Assembly (NCBI GenBank): GCA_964414815.1
Contig: CAYPXY010000011.1
Location: forward strand, 1 to 64,000
Length of the DNA: 64,000 nt
Direction: 5' to 3'
DNA from: Mariniblastus sp964414815
GTDB taxonomy: Bacteria; Planctomycetota; Planctomycetia; Pirellulales; Pirellulaceae
Positions 43,060 through 51,726 of this stretch are shown here, in pieces. The notes beneath the pieces are model-generated. The model ran no database searches. It was not told where the DNA came from and worked only from the letters and a program-made list of their open reading frames with translations. Position 1 is the first letter of the stretch, and each line of letters begins with the position of its first letter. A program made the translations under genes and the position numbers.

Positions 43060-45321
43060 ATGATTTCGAAAAAAGCGATTCTGACATCCATTTATGCCGG
43101 CCTGTTTCTGGGCGGTGCCTATTTGATTATCTCCCGACCTCAGCCGGTGTCAGACGGGAAGGTTTCATCTTACCCTGCGACCGACTCTCCGGAGACCGCA
43201 CACGCATCGGGCGCGAGCGCACCGGACACGCGGCGATCTTTAACTTCAGACTCCAGCATCGCACAAGCTGCTTTCGTGACCGAGGACGGCTTGTCGCAGT
43301 TTTGGCCCAGTCAACCAGTGCGAACAGAACCGATTGCGGATCCAACGTCAACCGATCGAGCCAAGCACCCTCACTCTACCGACACGAACGACTTCGCGGC
43401 ACACCAACACCCACCGGAGTTCCATCCCGATCAACTGACTGCCGACGACAAAGTCATCTTGCAGAACTTGCCGCCGATTTGCACCAGCGATCTTCCGGGA
43501 ATTGAACTCAACGATCAAAACGCGGGCGTCGCACTGGCCATGATGCAGGCCGCGTCGATGTACAATGATGCTCCTACGGCTGAACTTCATCAGCAACTTG
43601 CGATGCTCAACCCCCATGCACGATCGACGCTGGCCGGTGCCAAGCCCCAACTGGATCCCAATAGCCCCGATCCGCATCTCGAACTCTATTCCCGGAGTCC
43701 ATTTCCATCGGCGACCGAGTGTGCCACCTGCCATCAACAGATTTATGAGGAGTGGGCGGTATCGGGCCATGCTTACGCAGCTATCTCGCCAATGTTCCAT
43801 GCTTTCGAAGACACCATCAATCGGCTTTCCCAAGGCACGATTGGTTATTTCTGCATGCGATGCCATGCCCCTGTCGCAACCACGATGGGATTGCGCCGGG
43901 ATCAACCGATCTGGGACGGTCCGCGTGTTTTTCGCGAAGGCGTTACCTGCGTGGTCTGTCATCGTGTGAAGTCGATTTACACCAAGGCCAACGGCGAACG
44001 GCGAATCGAACCCGGTGATATTTACGAACCGGTCTATGGCTATAGCTCGGGTGAGGGCGCTGATATTGCGAACAAGTATTCTCAGTTCTTCAAATTCAAA
44101 ACCAATCCCAATGACCCTGCTCCGGGGCAGCCCATTCACGGTCGTGTGATTCAGTTTGAGGAGATCCGGGAATCGTCCTTCTGCATGTCCTGTCATCAGG
44201 TGATGGTCAAGCCCGGTATCAAGCTGGAGGTGGTTTGGGATCAATATCGCGCTTCACCCGCATGTCGAGATGGGATTACCTGTCAGGACTGCCATATGGG
44301 CAAAGTGCCGGGGGTCGCCGCCGGTTATTCGGTCGGTCCGGCAGCGGTGTTTGAAGGCAAGGTGGTGCAGCCCGAGCGCCGCCATTCGAATCATGTGTTT
44401 TATGGGCCGGGATATTCGATTGCCCACCCGGGAATTTATCCGGACAATCCCAAGGCCGATCGCTGGACGGTCAATCAATGGCTTGAGTTTGACTGGCGAG
44501 CCGGTTGGGGCACCGAAGCCTTCGAAGACGCGGTGGCCGACAAAAAGATTCACCCTTATTTTCCGCCGGTCTGGCAAAACGCCGATGATCGCTGCGATGC
44601 ACGAGAGATGGTTGATAAGAACCTGAAGCAACTTCACTACAAACACGATCTTCGTCGTCAGGTTCTCGAAAACGGATCGAAGCTCGACGGCCCGTTTTTT
44701 ACCCGACAACCTGCCGCCAACTCCGAACTCAATTTTTACTATTGCTTGACCAGTCTCAACTCCGGACACAACATGCCCAGCGGTTCGCTTGGGGCACAGC
44801 CGCAGATCTGGATGAATGTGGTGCTGATTGATCCGGCTGGAAATCGAGTCTGGGAAACCGGCTACCTCGATTCCAATGGCGACTTGGCCGATCGGCATTC
44901 GGAGGATGTGCTTGCTCGAAAGATTCCCTACGACGGGCAACTGATGAACTTGCAGACACGGTTTATGACCACCAATGTCAAAGGGACGGATCGCGAAATG
45001 TATTTGCCGATCAACTTGGACTTCGATCAGCTTCCATTTATTCGCCCGGCACCCCAGCCGGTCTCGGTGCTCAATCACCCCCCCAATATCCGGATGGAAG
45101 CCCATTCATTGCCGGCATTGGGTTCGCGAAATGTGAAATACTCCATTCCGGCAAAACTGATTCAAATGCCGGGCACGTATCGGCTGTCCGTTCGAATGCG
45201 TTCGCGAGCAGAGCCGATTTACTTCATGAAGTTTTGCAATGCAACGCCGGAAATGATCCGTTCGATGAACGAGTGGATTTCCGATTTCCACGTTCAGTCC
45301 GTTGTATTTGAAGTCCAATAA
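43060..45321 (+). CDS. exported pentaheme cytochrome c (c554-like)
   Basis: A 753-residue protein with a signal or anchor helix (AILTSIYAGLFLGGAYLIIS), a disordered Ser/Pro/Asp-rich region to about 200, then five CxxCH heme motifs: CATCH (about 221), CMRCH (265), CVVCH (297), CMSCH (375) and CQDCH (408). Spacing and the segment CHQQIYEEWAVSGHAYA resemble cytochrome c554/hydroxylamine oxidoreductase-type multiheme proteins. The C-terminal about 300 residues carry no heme motif but have SLNSGHNMPSGSLGAQPQIW and GTYRLSVRMRSRAEPI, a beta-rich domain. The next gene, an outer-membrane barrel, follows on the same strand after a 63-nt heptamer array, suggesting a linked electron-transfer function (inference). 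Confidence 0.9.
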   Translation: MISKKAILTSIYAGLFLGGAYLIISRPQPVSDGKVSSYPATDSPETAHASGASAPDTRRSLTSDSSIAQAAFVTEDGLSQFWPSQPVRTEPIADPTSTDRAKHPHSTDTNDFAAHQHPPEFHPDQLTADDKVILQNLPPICTSDLPGIELNDQNAGVALAMMQAASMYNDAPTAELHQQLAMLNPHARSTLAGAKPQLDPNSPDPHLELYSRSPFPSATECATCHQQIYEEWAVSGHAYAAISPMFHAFEDTINRLSQGTIGYFCMRCHAPVATTMGLRRDQPIWDGPRVFREGVTCVVCHRVKSIYTKANGERRIEPGDIYEPVYGYSSGEGADIANKYSQFFKFKTNPNDPAPGQPIHGRVIQFEEIRESSFCMSCHQVMVKPGIKLEVVWDQYRASPACRDGITCQDCHMGKVPGVAAGYSVGPAAVFEGKVVQPERRHSNHVFYGPGYSIAHPGIYPDNPKADRWTVNQWLEFDWRAGWGTEAFEDAVADKKIHPYFPPVWQNADDRCDAREMVDKNLKQLHYKHDLRRQVLENGSKLDGPFFTRQPAANSELNFYYCLTSLNSGHNMPSGSLGAQPQIWMNVVLIDPAGNRVWETGYLDSNGDLADRHSEDVLARKIPYDGQLMNLQTRFMTTNVKGTDREMYLPINLDFDQLPFIRPAPQPVSVLNHPPNIRMEAHSLPALGSRNVKYSIPAKLIQMPGTYRLSVRMRSRAEPIYFMKFCNATPEMIRSMNEWISDFHVQSVVFEVQ

Positions 45322-45322
45322 A

Positions 45323-45385
45323 ACCAAAAACCAAAAACCAAAAACCTGAAACCTGAAACCTGAAACCTGAAACCTGAAACCTGAA
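45323..45385 (+). repeat. nine-unit heptamer array spanning the cytochrome-barrel gap
   Basis: Three ACCAAAA units (45323-45343) and six ACCTGAA units (45344-45385) run without interruption from the base after the cytochrome stop's trailing A to the A of the barrel gene's ATG. No Shine-Dalgarno-like purine motif is present within it. A change in unit number would alter only the spacing between the two genes. Confidence 0.92.
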
Positions 45386-47670
45386 TGCCTCTGCGATTCT
45401 CACTCCTGATCCTTATCGGCACTGCCATCGCGGGTACGTGCGCGGTGCTGGATTGGATGAGTTCGCGGACGGCAGAAGTGGTGTGGGATGATCGGGCGGT
45501 GGTTGAGTTGGAGCTGAATTCGTTGGAGCAGAATTCGGCCGGCGAGCCTGCGCGATGGGTTGAATCCGAGTTGCAGGACGCGTTTGAAGCGATTGTTGCA
45601 CTTCCGCCCCAATCACCAGAAGAATCTTTCGAAGCGCCCGTCTCCGAGTCGCCGCAACCAAGCTTTACCGAGCGATATCCATTGGGATCGGAGGTCGGAG
45701 ATCAGAAGTCGGAGGTCGGAAGTCAGAGATCAGAGGTCGGAGGTCAGAGGTCAGAGGTCGGAGGTCAGAGGTCAGAGGTCGGAGGTCAGAAGTCAGAGGT
45801 CGGAGGTCAGTGGGCAGAAGTCGGAGATCGGAGATCAGAGGTCGGAAGTCAGAAGTCAGAAGTCGGAGGTCAGAAGTCAGAAGTCGGAGATCGGAGATCA
45901 GAGGTCGAAGATCAGATGGCGGAAGTAGGGGGGCATAAGGCGGCGGACGTCGGGCGTTCGTTTGAGATGGACTCGCCATTTATTCCACCCGTCCATCACC
46001 GTTCTGCTACGGACAATGCCTTTGAAGCCAGTTTGGTTTACTCCGATAGCGGCTCATCCGAAACCGCCCAACCGGTCAGCATGGAAACGGCGATTGTATC
46101 CCCTGCCCAACCCTCATCCCTCATCCCTCATCCCTCATCCCTTCCACATCCCTCATCCCTTCCACATCCCTCATCCTTCATCTCTCATCCTTCCTCACAG
46201 CTTCCTGCCGTTTTAAAAAATGCGGATTCGTATGTACTTGCCGAGCAACCCAAGATAGGCGATCACTGGAAAAACGAGACGCCCGTAGTGGATCAACGCG
46301 CGTTCATTGTTGAACCTTTCAAAGGGGACTTCTCACCGGAACCCGTCAACCCATGTCTGGAGTATGATCCGTTTGAGCAGCAGCACATTTATGAAGGCAA
46401 GACACTCAACGCGAATCAGCGGCCGCTCGTCGAGTTGGGGCGACCCTGGTATCAGTTGGGGCAGCTCAGCCCCGGATCGACGATCCTTGGGAAACACAAT
46501 CCGGTTAATCCGCAGTTTCTGATTTTCGGTGACGCCCGTTCGGGATTCGCCTCCAACACACACAGCGGCGACTCATCAACGTTATCCGCGTTTCAAGCCA
46601 ACCTGAATTTTGACTTGCAAATTACCAGCACCGAACGATTCCACATGTTCATGTCGCCCACGACCAAGGGGGTGAACAGCACGGGCTTTCTTTACGACGA
46701 AGATCGATTTCTGAATAACTTGAATGCCAACGTACTGTTTGGCTATTTTGAGGGCGATCTCGGTGCGATCACTGGCGGCTTAACCCATCAGACGATGCCC
46801 TTTGATCTTCCGTTTGCGGTCGGCGTGATGCCGATGATTTTTCAGAATGGAATCTGGATGGAAAGTCAGATCCTTGGCTTTGCGGTGACGATTCCGGCGC
46901 GATCGAGTGCGCGGTTTGACATCTCCAACATGGACGTCACGTTCTTCGCGGGTTTTGACAAAGTCGCGTCGGATGCTTTTCAGGGCGACGATAGTGCCGG
47001 CAAAGTTTACGGGATCGCGACGTTCATCGAGGCACTCAATGGATACATCGAAGCGGACTATGCCTTTGTCGAAGACCGGACGTTTTTCGACCGCAGCTAT
47101 CACAACATCGGGCTGGGCTACACGCGGCGTTACGGTCGCTTTGTTTCCAATTCGACTCGGATGATTGTGAATCTGGGGCAGGATCCGGACAGTATTGATC
47201 AGACGGCGGACGGATATTTGTTGCTCTCCGAGAACAGCCTGATCACCGGAGCGCCTTCCACGATCGTCCCCTATTTTAATCTGTTTGCCGGTTTTGATCG
47301 GCCTCAGTCGGTGGCTCGCAATGCACTTGCCGGAGGCATTCTGCGAAATACAGGGATACTATTTGAGTCCGACAATCTGACCGGCTATCCCACGCTCGAT
47401 TCCACCGCCAACGACACGTTCGGAGCTGCGTTGGGGTTGAACCTGCTGGCGAGCGATTTCAGTCAACAGCTTGTCCTTGAAACGGCATTCCTCGGCACCA
47501 TGGGTGACCCTGCAAATCGCAATGCTCCCGGCGACCAATATGGAGTCGGTGTCCGATATCAACTACCGCTGACGAACGCCCTCATCTTCCGCGCCGACGC
47601 GATGTACGGTTTTTTGCGCAACACGGACGACATTCACGGCGTGCGAGTCGAGTTGCGACGCAAGTTTTAG
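45385..47670 (+). CDS. outer-membrane beta-barrel protein with variable repeat region
   Basis: A 761-residue exported protein. Hydrophobic N-terminus (FSLLILIGTAIAGTCAVLDW), then two low-complexity stretches: about residues 101-178, made of imperfect seven-residue units such as SEVGGQR (DNA 45688-45920), and about 242-272, made of PHPSSL-type units (DNA 46108-46200). After about residue 350 come amphipathic strands with alternating hydrophobics and aromatic girdles (FQANLNFDLQITSTERFHMF, YFEGDLGAITGGL, YNIGLGYTRRYGRF-like) and the last residue is Phe in RVELRRKF, as in outer-membrane barrels recognised by BamA. Function: probable porin or conduit. The start ATG is formed by the end of the heptamer array. 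Confidence 0.82.
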   Translation: MPLRFSLLILIGTAIAGTCAVLDWMSSRTAEVVWDDRAVVELELNSLEQNSAGEPARWVESELQDAFEAIVALPPQSPEESFEAPVSESPQPSFTERYPLGSEVGDQKSEVGSQRSEVGGQRSEVGGQRSEVGGQKSEVGGQWAEVGDRRSEVGSQKSEVGGQKSEVGDRRSEVEDQMAEVGGHKAADVGRSFEMDSPFIPPVHHRSATDNAFEASLVYSDSGSSETAQPVSMETAIVSPAQPSSLIPHPSSLPHPSSLPHPSSFISHPSSQLPAVLKNADSYVLAEQPKIGDHWKNETPVVDQRAFIVEPFKGDFSPEPVNPCLEYDPFEQQHIYEGKTLNANQRPLVELGRPWYQLGQLSPGSTILGKHNPVNPQFLIFGDARSGFASNTHSGDSSTLSAFQANLNFDLQITSTERFHMFMSPTTKGVNSTGFLYDEDRFLNNLNANVLFGYFEGDLGAITGGLTHQTMPFDLPFAVGVMPMIFQNGIWMESQILGFAVTIPARSSARFDISNMDVTFFAGFDKVASDAFQGDDSAGKVYGIATFIEALNGYIEADYAFVEDRTFFDRSYHNIGLGYTRRYGRFVSNSTRMIVNLGQDPDSIDQTADGYLLLSENSLITGAPSTIVPYFNLFAGFDRPQSVARNALAGGILRNTGILFESDNLTGYPTLDSTANDTFGAALGLNLLASDFSQQLVLETAFLGTMGDPANRNAPGDQYGVGVRYQLPLTNALIFRADAMYGFLRNTDDIHGVRVELRRKF
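45688..45920 (+). repeat. in-frame 21-bp-type minisatellite inside the barrel gene
   Basis: Imperfect tandem units of GGTCAGAGGTCGGAGGTCAG type; length changes by whole units keep the frame. The two other forward frames and one reverse frame are also long and open across it, as expected for a simple repeat and not evidence for extra genes. Confidence 0.9.
46108..46200 (+). repeat. second in-frame repeat inside the barrel gene
   Basis: CCCTCATCC-type units (CCTCATCCCTCATCCCTTCC and variants) repeated about ten times, encoding Pro-His-Pro-Ser-Ser-Leu-like periods. Confidence 0.85.
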
Positions 47671-47829
47671 GCTATTTTTTGCCTATCTTGCCTATTCTTC
47701 GTATTTTGTTTTGTGGGAATTTCTTTTTTTAACCCGAGAGTTGACAAACTCCTGAAAATCATGACATTGGTTGCAGATTGAAACGTTTTTCAACAAGTTT
47801 TCAACAAGACACCTTTTAAGGAGATCCAA

Positions 47830-48498
47830 ATGATTTTACGAGTTCTGTCTGTTTCGGTTTGCGCTTTGTTTGCAGTAAGCAGCGCGAACGCTCAGTGCGT
47901 CGGATGTGCTGGCTCGACCCCAGCCTTCGGTCACGCTATCGCGACACCTGTGCAAGGTTATGCCGTTCAAGGCTACGCGATCAACACCCAACCTGTTTAT
48001 TCACATGCGATGAATAACGGCTGTGGATGTGCATCTAACCCTGTTGGTATGACTTACACGTCAGCACCTGTTGTTAGTCAGCCCGTTGGTTGTCAAGGTT
48101 GTCAAGGATGTGTCGGTTGTGGTCAAGCTCATGTCAGCCCACAAATGACCTACACCTCGGCTCCTGTTCAGTCGGGATGTGCAGGTTGCGGTTCGGCTGC
48201 AGTGACTTATGCTTCGGCTCCTGTTCAATCGGGATGCGGTTGCGGCTCGGCTGTAGGCACTTACACTTCAGCTCCTGTTCAATCAGGTTGTGCTGGCTGT
48301 GGCAATGCCGTTCCAGTGAACACAGGTTGCGGTTGTGCATCCACCGGATGTGCATCCGCTGGATGGCACGGCTCGGTATCGCCTTGTGCCGCTGCGGTTC
48401 CAACTCAAGGTTGCGGACAACAATGCTGCAACGTTCAGCCTCAGCGATCCTTTCGAGTCAACGTACTCGGTGGCCGACGAAGCAACTGCTGCTACTAA
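47830..48498 (+). CDS. secreted Cys-rich repeat protein with C-terminal CCY
   Basis: A 222-residue exported protein: signal peptide (ILRVLSVSVCALFAVSSANA), AAGGAGAT Shine-Dalgarno 8 bases before the ATG. The mature part is rich in Cys, Gly, Ser and Ala and has three near-identical repeats of the form YTSAPVQSGCAGCGSA (about 115-160) plus other CxC and CxxC clusters. The end is basic and aromatic, RSFRVNVLGGRRSNCCY. No enzyme motif. The same RSN(G)CCY ending is found in the protein at 62540-62968. Cys-rich exported proteins are structural components of planctomycete cell walls; such a role is inferred here. A strong terminator follows. Confidence 0.88.
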   Translation: MILRVLSVSVCALFAVSSANAQCVGCAGSTPAFGHAIATPVQGYAVQGYAINTQPVYSHAMNNGCGCASNPVGMTYTSAPVVSQPVGCQGCQGCVGCGQAHVSPQMTYTSAPVQSGCAGCGSAAVTYASAPVQSGCGCGSAVGTYTSAPVQSGCAGCGNAVPVNTGCGCASTGCASAGWHGSVSPCAAAVPTQGCGQQCCNVQPQRSFRVNVLGGRRSNCCY

Positions 48499-48526
48499 TT
48501 GACTGATTTTCAGACAATGAACACAT

Positions 48527-48560
48527 AAAAAAACGGCTCGCATTTGCGAGCCGTTTTTTT
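48527..48560 (+). terminator. strong rho-independent terminator after the Cys-rich gene
   Basis: A7-CGGCTCGCA (48527-48542) and TGCGAGCCG-T7 (48545-48560) form a 16-bp stem including the A/T flanks; perfect hairpin with T-tract on the plus strand and A-tract in front, so it can act in both directions. It lies 29 bp after the stop codon. Confidence 0.95.
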
Positions 48561-49316
48561 GTTAAGATAGATTCTGAAACGATCCAATGCTGCGTTACAT
48601 CGCCTCCCTATTGGGGGTTACGTGACTACGATCATGAGGATCAGATTGGTTCGGAGGCTTCACCGGATCTGTATGTGCGCAACCTCGTTACGGTTTTTCG
48701 TGAGGTTCGAAGAACGCTTCGGGACGACGGGACGCTATGGCTCAATGTGGGTGACGGGTATGCGAGGAATGGCGGAACGGGGAAATGTGGGCCTAACGCT
48801 GTTGTGGGTAACACGAAGAAGTTGATCCAAAAGCGGAATTGCAAGGTTCACGATGTATGGGGGCTATAGGATCGCGACCTGATGGGGATGCCCTGGCGAG
48901 TTGCTTTTGCGCTGCAGGAAGACGGTTGGATCCTTCGTTCGAGGATCGTGTGGATCAAGAAAACCGCAATGCCGGAAAGCGTCAAGAATCGACCCACCAA
49001 TGCCACGGAAGAAGTTTTTCTGTTTTCGAAATCACCCACTTACTATTACGACTCGCGGGCCGTTCGCGAGGAATTAGGATCAAATTTTCGCAACTATTGG
49101 ATCTTGGGACCCGATCCGAACAACTATGGCCATCCGGCAGCCTTTCCTCGTGAGCTTGCGAGACGATGCATTTTGCTAGGGTCTCGCGAGAAGGATTGGA
49201 TACTGGACCCATTTGGCGGATCGGGTACAAGCGGGATTGTGGCGAACCATCTTGGTCGCAATGCTGTGCTCATTGAACTCAATTCGGAATATGCGAGCAA
49301 TCTGCACCAGTTGTAA
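48561..49316 (+). pseudogene. decayed beta-class DNA methyltransferase (N6-adenine/N4-cytosine type)
   Basis: One frame carries an almost complete methyltransferase. It opens right at the preceding terminator (SETIQCCVTSPPYWGLRDYD; catalytic motif IV SPPY at 48600-48611), continues YVRNLVTVFREVRRTLRDDG and TLWLNVGDGYA, then hits an in-frame TAG at 48867-48869, resuming as DRDLMGMPWRVAFALQEDGW and ending with motif I, DWILDPFGGSGTSGIVANHL. Order IV before I marks the beta class. The extreme N-terminus with a start codon is missing and one stop interrupts it, so it should be non-functional. No restriction enzyme gene is adjacent. Confidence 0.85.
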
Positions 49317-49674
49317 TGAAGGCCTGCAAAACACAAGCCTCCCCAAACCGGATCGAATTCACTTACTGGCTCAAGTGCGCCGCGCGACCATTGATGACCA
49401 ACGGGCGTTGCTGGACTGGTTACTGAAGAAATTCAACCTGACCATCGGCGAGTAACCTTCTTTTCACACTACGCTACGACGAGTGAACTTTCCCCCTCCC
49501 CCTATCCATGTCGCAGTTCATCCGCATCGACGCAGCAAGCGTTCTCAGGCTTCAACGGGACTGAAGTTGTATCTCTCGGAAAAGTCCTTGAAGATGTTCG
49601 ATTTCACATAAGAAACGGCTAGCAAACGGATGCGCCGGATGTAACTTCATGGGTCGCGATTTCGAACCGTGATC
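49317..49674. other. 358-bp region after the methyltransferase remnant
   Basis: No gene is firmly supported. An open stretch in another frame ending at 49455 (VRRATIDDQRALLDWLLKKF, NLTIGE) has protein-like composition and may be a remnant of the gene that once followed the methyltransferase. The remainder to the CvpA-like stop shows nothing recognisable. Confidence 0.4.
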
Positions 49675-50409
49675 TCACCGCGTCGGAATTCTCAATCCTT
49701 CCATTTTCGAAATAATACTTCGTCGCATTTGGCATTCAAAAAAGAACCAATGGTCTGGATCAAAGACTCGTGACGTGTATACGGTAACGATTTCGCCATC
49801 GGGTTTCATCTTGGGAGGATAAGCAGGAAAGAAGGCCGTTTCGTCCACCGTATAGGAGAGTGAACCTTCGGATCGATTGCGAATAAAGTTCACCCACAGC
49901 CGATCAGGGCCTATCACTTCATCCTCAGAAGCTCTCGTTGTTCGCTGACGAAGCTGCTCGACTCGTTCTCGCGCTTCCTCCGCTGTACGGGGAGCCGATG
50001 CCAGATCATCGCTCTTCCGTTTGAAAAGATCGGTCGGAAGGGGGGCCATTTGCAGTGTGAACGAAACGAAGCACACCAGGACCCAGGCAACCGTCAATGC
50101 CAATAGGGAACGCCCCGTCAGCTCCGTAATTTTGTCAAATTTGAGCTGCAATCCAGACAGCGAATCGGTCAACGCTCGGAAGATGATAAAGGAGAGGACA
50201 AACAGCAGCCACACAGAAATGAAAGGCAGTAATACCGCATAGGTCGGCATTTGCGTATTCATCTGAAAAAGCAAGTTTTGATAAAAACTGGTCGCAATCA
50301 GCGCCGACAGCAGCAGATTCACCAGTGTCAGCAAATTGCTCCACAGTCCGAACCACCAGGTGCTGGCGACCGAAATGATGAAGATCAGAATCAGGATCAT
50401 GGTCAGCAT
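49675..50409 (-). CDS. CvpA-like membrane protein
   Basis: A 244-residue protein with four membrane helices in the first 125 residues (MILILIFIISVASTWWFGLW; LLTLVNLLLSALIATSFYQN; YAVLLPFISVWLLFVLSFII; SLLALTVAWVLVCFVSFTLQ), a pattern of CvpA (colicin V production) family proteins, then a hydrophilic C-terminal half with helical ERVEQLRQRTTRASEDE and an aromatic end (DPDHWFFFECQMRRSI). It begins 12 bp after the cytosolic pseudo-PilB stop and is the last gene of the pilT operon. Confidence 0.78.
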   Translation of the reverse strand: MLTMILILIFIISVASTWWFGLWSNLLTLVNLLLSALIATSFYQNLLFQMNTQMPTYAVLLPFISVWLLFVLSFIIFRALTDSLSGLQLKFDKITELTGRSLLALTVAWVLVCFVSFTLQMAPLPTDLFKRKSDDLASAPRTAEEARERVEQLRQRTTRASEDEVIGPDRLWVNFIRNRSEGSLSYTVDETAFFPAYPPKMKPDGEIVTVYTSRVFDPDHWFFFECQMRRSIISKMEGLRIPTR

Positions 50410-50421
50410 GGGCCAAGCCTC

Positions 50422-51726
50422 TTATGAAGTTAATACTCGTTGAAGTTCATCCATCGACGTCGTTCCCGATGCGGCCAGGACAATACCTTCCTGTTGCATC
50501 GAGATGTGTCGGTTGTTTAGTGCGATGGACATCAGTGTACTCAAATGGGGTTTCCTGACGATTGCCTCGCGCAGTTCATCATTCATTATCAGCAGTTCAA
50601 AGATACCTGTCCGACCTCGGAACCCGACGCCCTTACATTTACTGCACGGGAGAATCTCCTGCTCGTTTTCGTCCAGTGTTCCGGGCTTGAATAGGTTGGG
50701 TTTGTACATCTTGCCGACCCGCCCCGCAGGCAAACCAAACTTCTGCAGCAGCGCGGGAGCCGGTGTAAACGAGATCTTGCACTTGTTGCACAGGTTGCGG
50801 ATCAGGCGCATCGAGACGATGGCATCGAGCCGCTGAACCAGTTCCCCGACATTCGGCTCGAGCGCGACCAGTCGCAAAAGTCCATCGAGGCAGCTCTTCC
50901 CCGGAGCGCGGGTGTAGATAGGCATTTTTTTGTCGCGGGACAACCCCACCACCGAATCAATGGTTTCCTTGTCCGGCAAACTGCTGAACGTGATGACATC
51001 CGGTTGCCGCAACAGCAATTGCGGGATGGGGGTCATCGCATTTTCGCCTTGGGAGCGATCATACGTTTTGTTAAAAACATTGATCACCTCAGGCTCGACT
51101 TCAGAGACTTCCTCGATCACGAAATAATCTCGTGTGAATCGGTCGCAATGTTCGAGAAATCCCCGCCACAGCGAGGAGTAGCCTTCGCCGGGGACGGACG
51201 TTACCAAGACCAATCCCGTATCCGGGTTGGACAGAATCTGGCCCAGTTGTTGTTGCATGCTCGAACGCATTCCGAGCTGTTCCAGCGTCTCCATGGGCGG
51301 TCGTTTCCAGTCAACGTAAATCACGACGCGCTCGCCGGTCGGAATACCTTGGGAAACCACTCGAAATTTCTGGCGCGTTTTGTTGTACAGCGTTGTGAAG
51401 CTGCCTTCCTGCCGTTTCCGCCGCTCGCGATAGTCCATTCCTGCGATACGTTTAAGCGTGGCCAGCATGAAGTCGCCGCTCTCTCGATCCATGGGCAATC
51501 CGTTGTGCCAGATCCCGTCCATCAGAAAACGAAAGGAAACCGAATTGGGAGTGAAATCCATGACGGTCGTAAACGCCTCGCGCTCGATCACATTGACGAG
51601 CATGTTGGCCGTCGTGGGAAACCCGGGCGAAGGTTCAACCGAGCGCAAGATCTCCTCCTGCTGATCGGCATTCGTACCGGCCGGTGTGATGTCGATAGGT
51701 GATACGAATTCCTTTTTCTTGCTCAT
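50422..51726 (-). CDS. degenerate PilB/GspE-like protein, cytosolic, without Walker motifs
   Basis: A 434-residue protein with the overall GspE/PilB fold: N2-like domain (VSFRFLMDGIWHNGLPMDRE, YRERRKRQEGSF, RVVSQGIPTGERVVIY) and a C-terminal domain. The nucleotide site is lost: Walker A GPTGSGKTT is replaced by SVPGEGYSSL (Tyr at about 183 for the Lys), the Walker B region PDVIxxGEIRD reads PDVITFSSLPDKE, and the Asp- and His-boxes are not conserved. The four-Cys zinc site is kept: CNKCK (about 315) and CSKCKGVGFRGRTGIFELL (about 362). It overlaps by ATGA with the membrane-anchored paralogue upstream. Inferred to be a structural or regulatory subunit rather than a motor. Confidence 0.85.
   Translation of the reverse strand: MSKKKEFVSPIDITPAGTNADQQEEILRSVEPSPGFPTTANMLVNVIEREAFTTVMDFTPNSVSFRFLMDGIWHNGLPMDRESGDFMLATLKRIAGMDYRERRKRQEGSFTTLYNKTRQKFRVVSQGIPTGERVVIYVDWKRPPMETLEQLGMRSSMQQQLGQILSNPDTGLVLVTSVPGEGYSSLWRGFLEHCDRFTRDYFVIEEVSEVEPEVINVFNKTYDRSQGENAMTPIPQLLLRQPDVITFSSLPDKETIDSVVGLSRDKKMPIYTRAPGKSCLDGLLRLVALEPNVGELVQRLDAIVSMRLIRNLCNKCKISFTPAPALLQKFGLPAGRVGKMYKPNLFKPGTLDENEQEILPCSKCKGVGFRGRTGIFELLIMNDELREAIVRKPHLSTLMSIALNNRHISMQQEGIVLAASGTTSMDELQRVLTS

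Noticed and set aside
45688..45920. CRISPR-like regular repeats
   Set aside because: Units are short, imperfect, directly adjacent and without unique spacers; no cas genes are nearby.
45560..45979. Additional open frames on both strands across the barrel gene's repeats
   Set aside because: They exist only because a tandem repeat without stops is open in several frames; the residues are pure repeat translation.
49213..49455. 80-residue frame after the methyltransferase as a restriction enzyme
   Set aside because: It starts inside the methyltransferase in another frame; only the last 25 or so residues look protein-like and no nuclease motif is seen.
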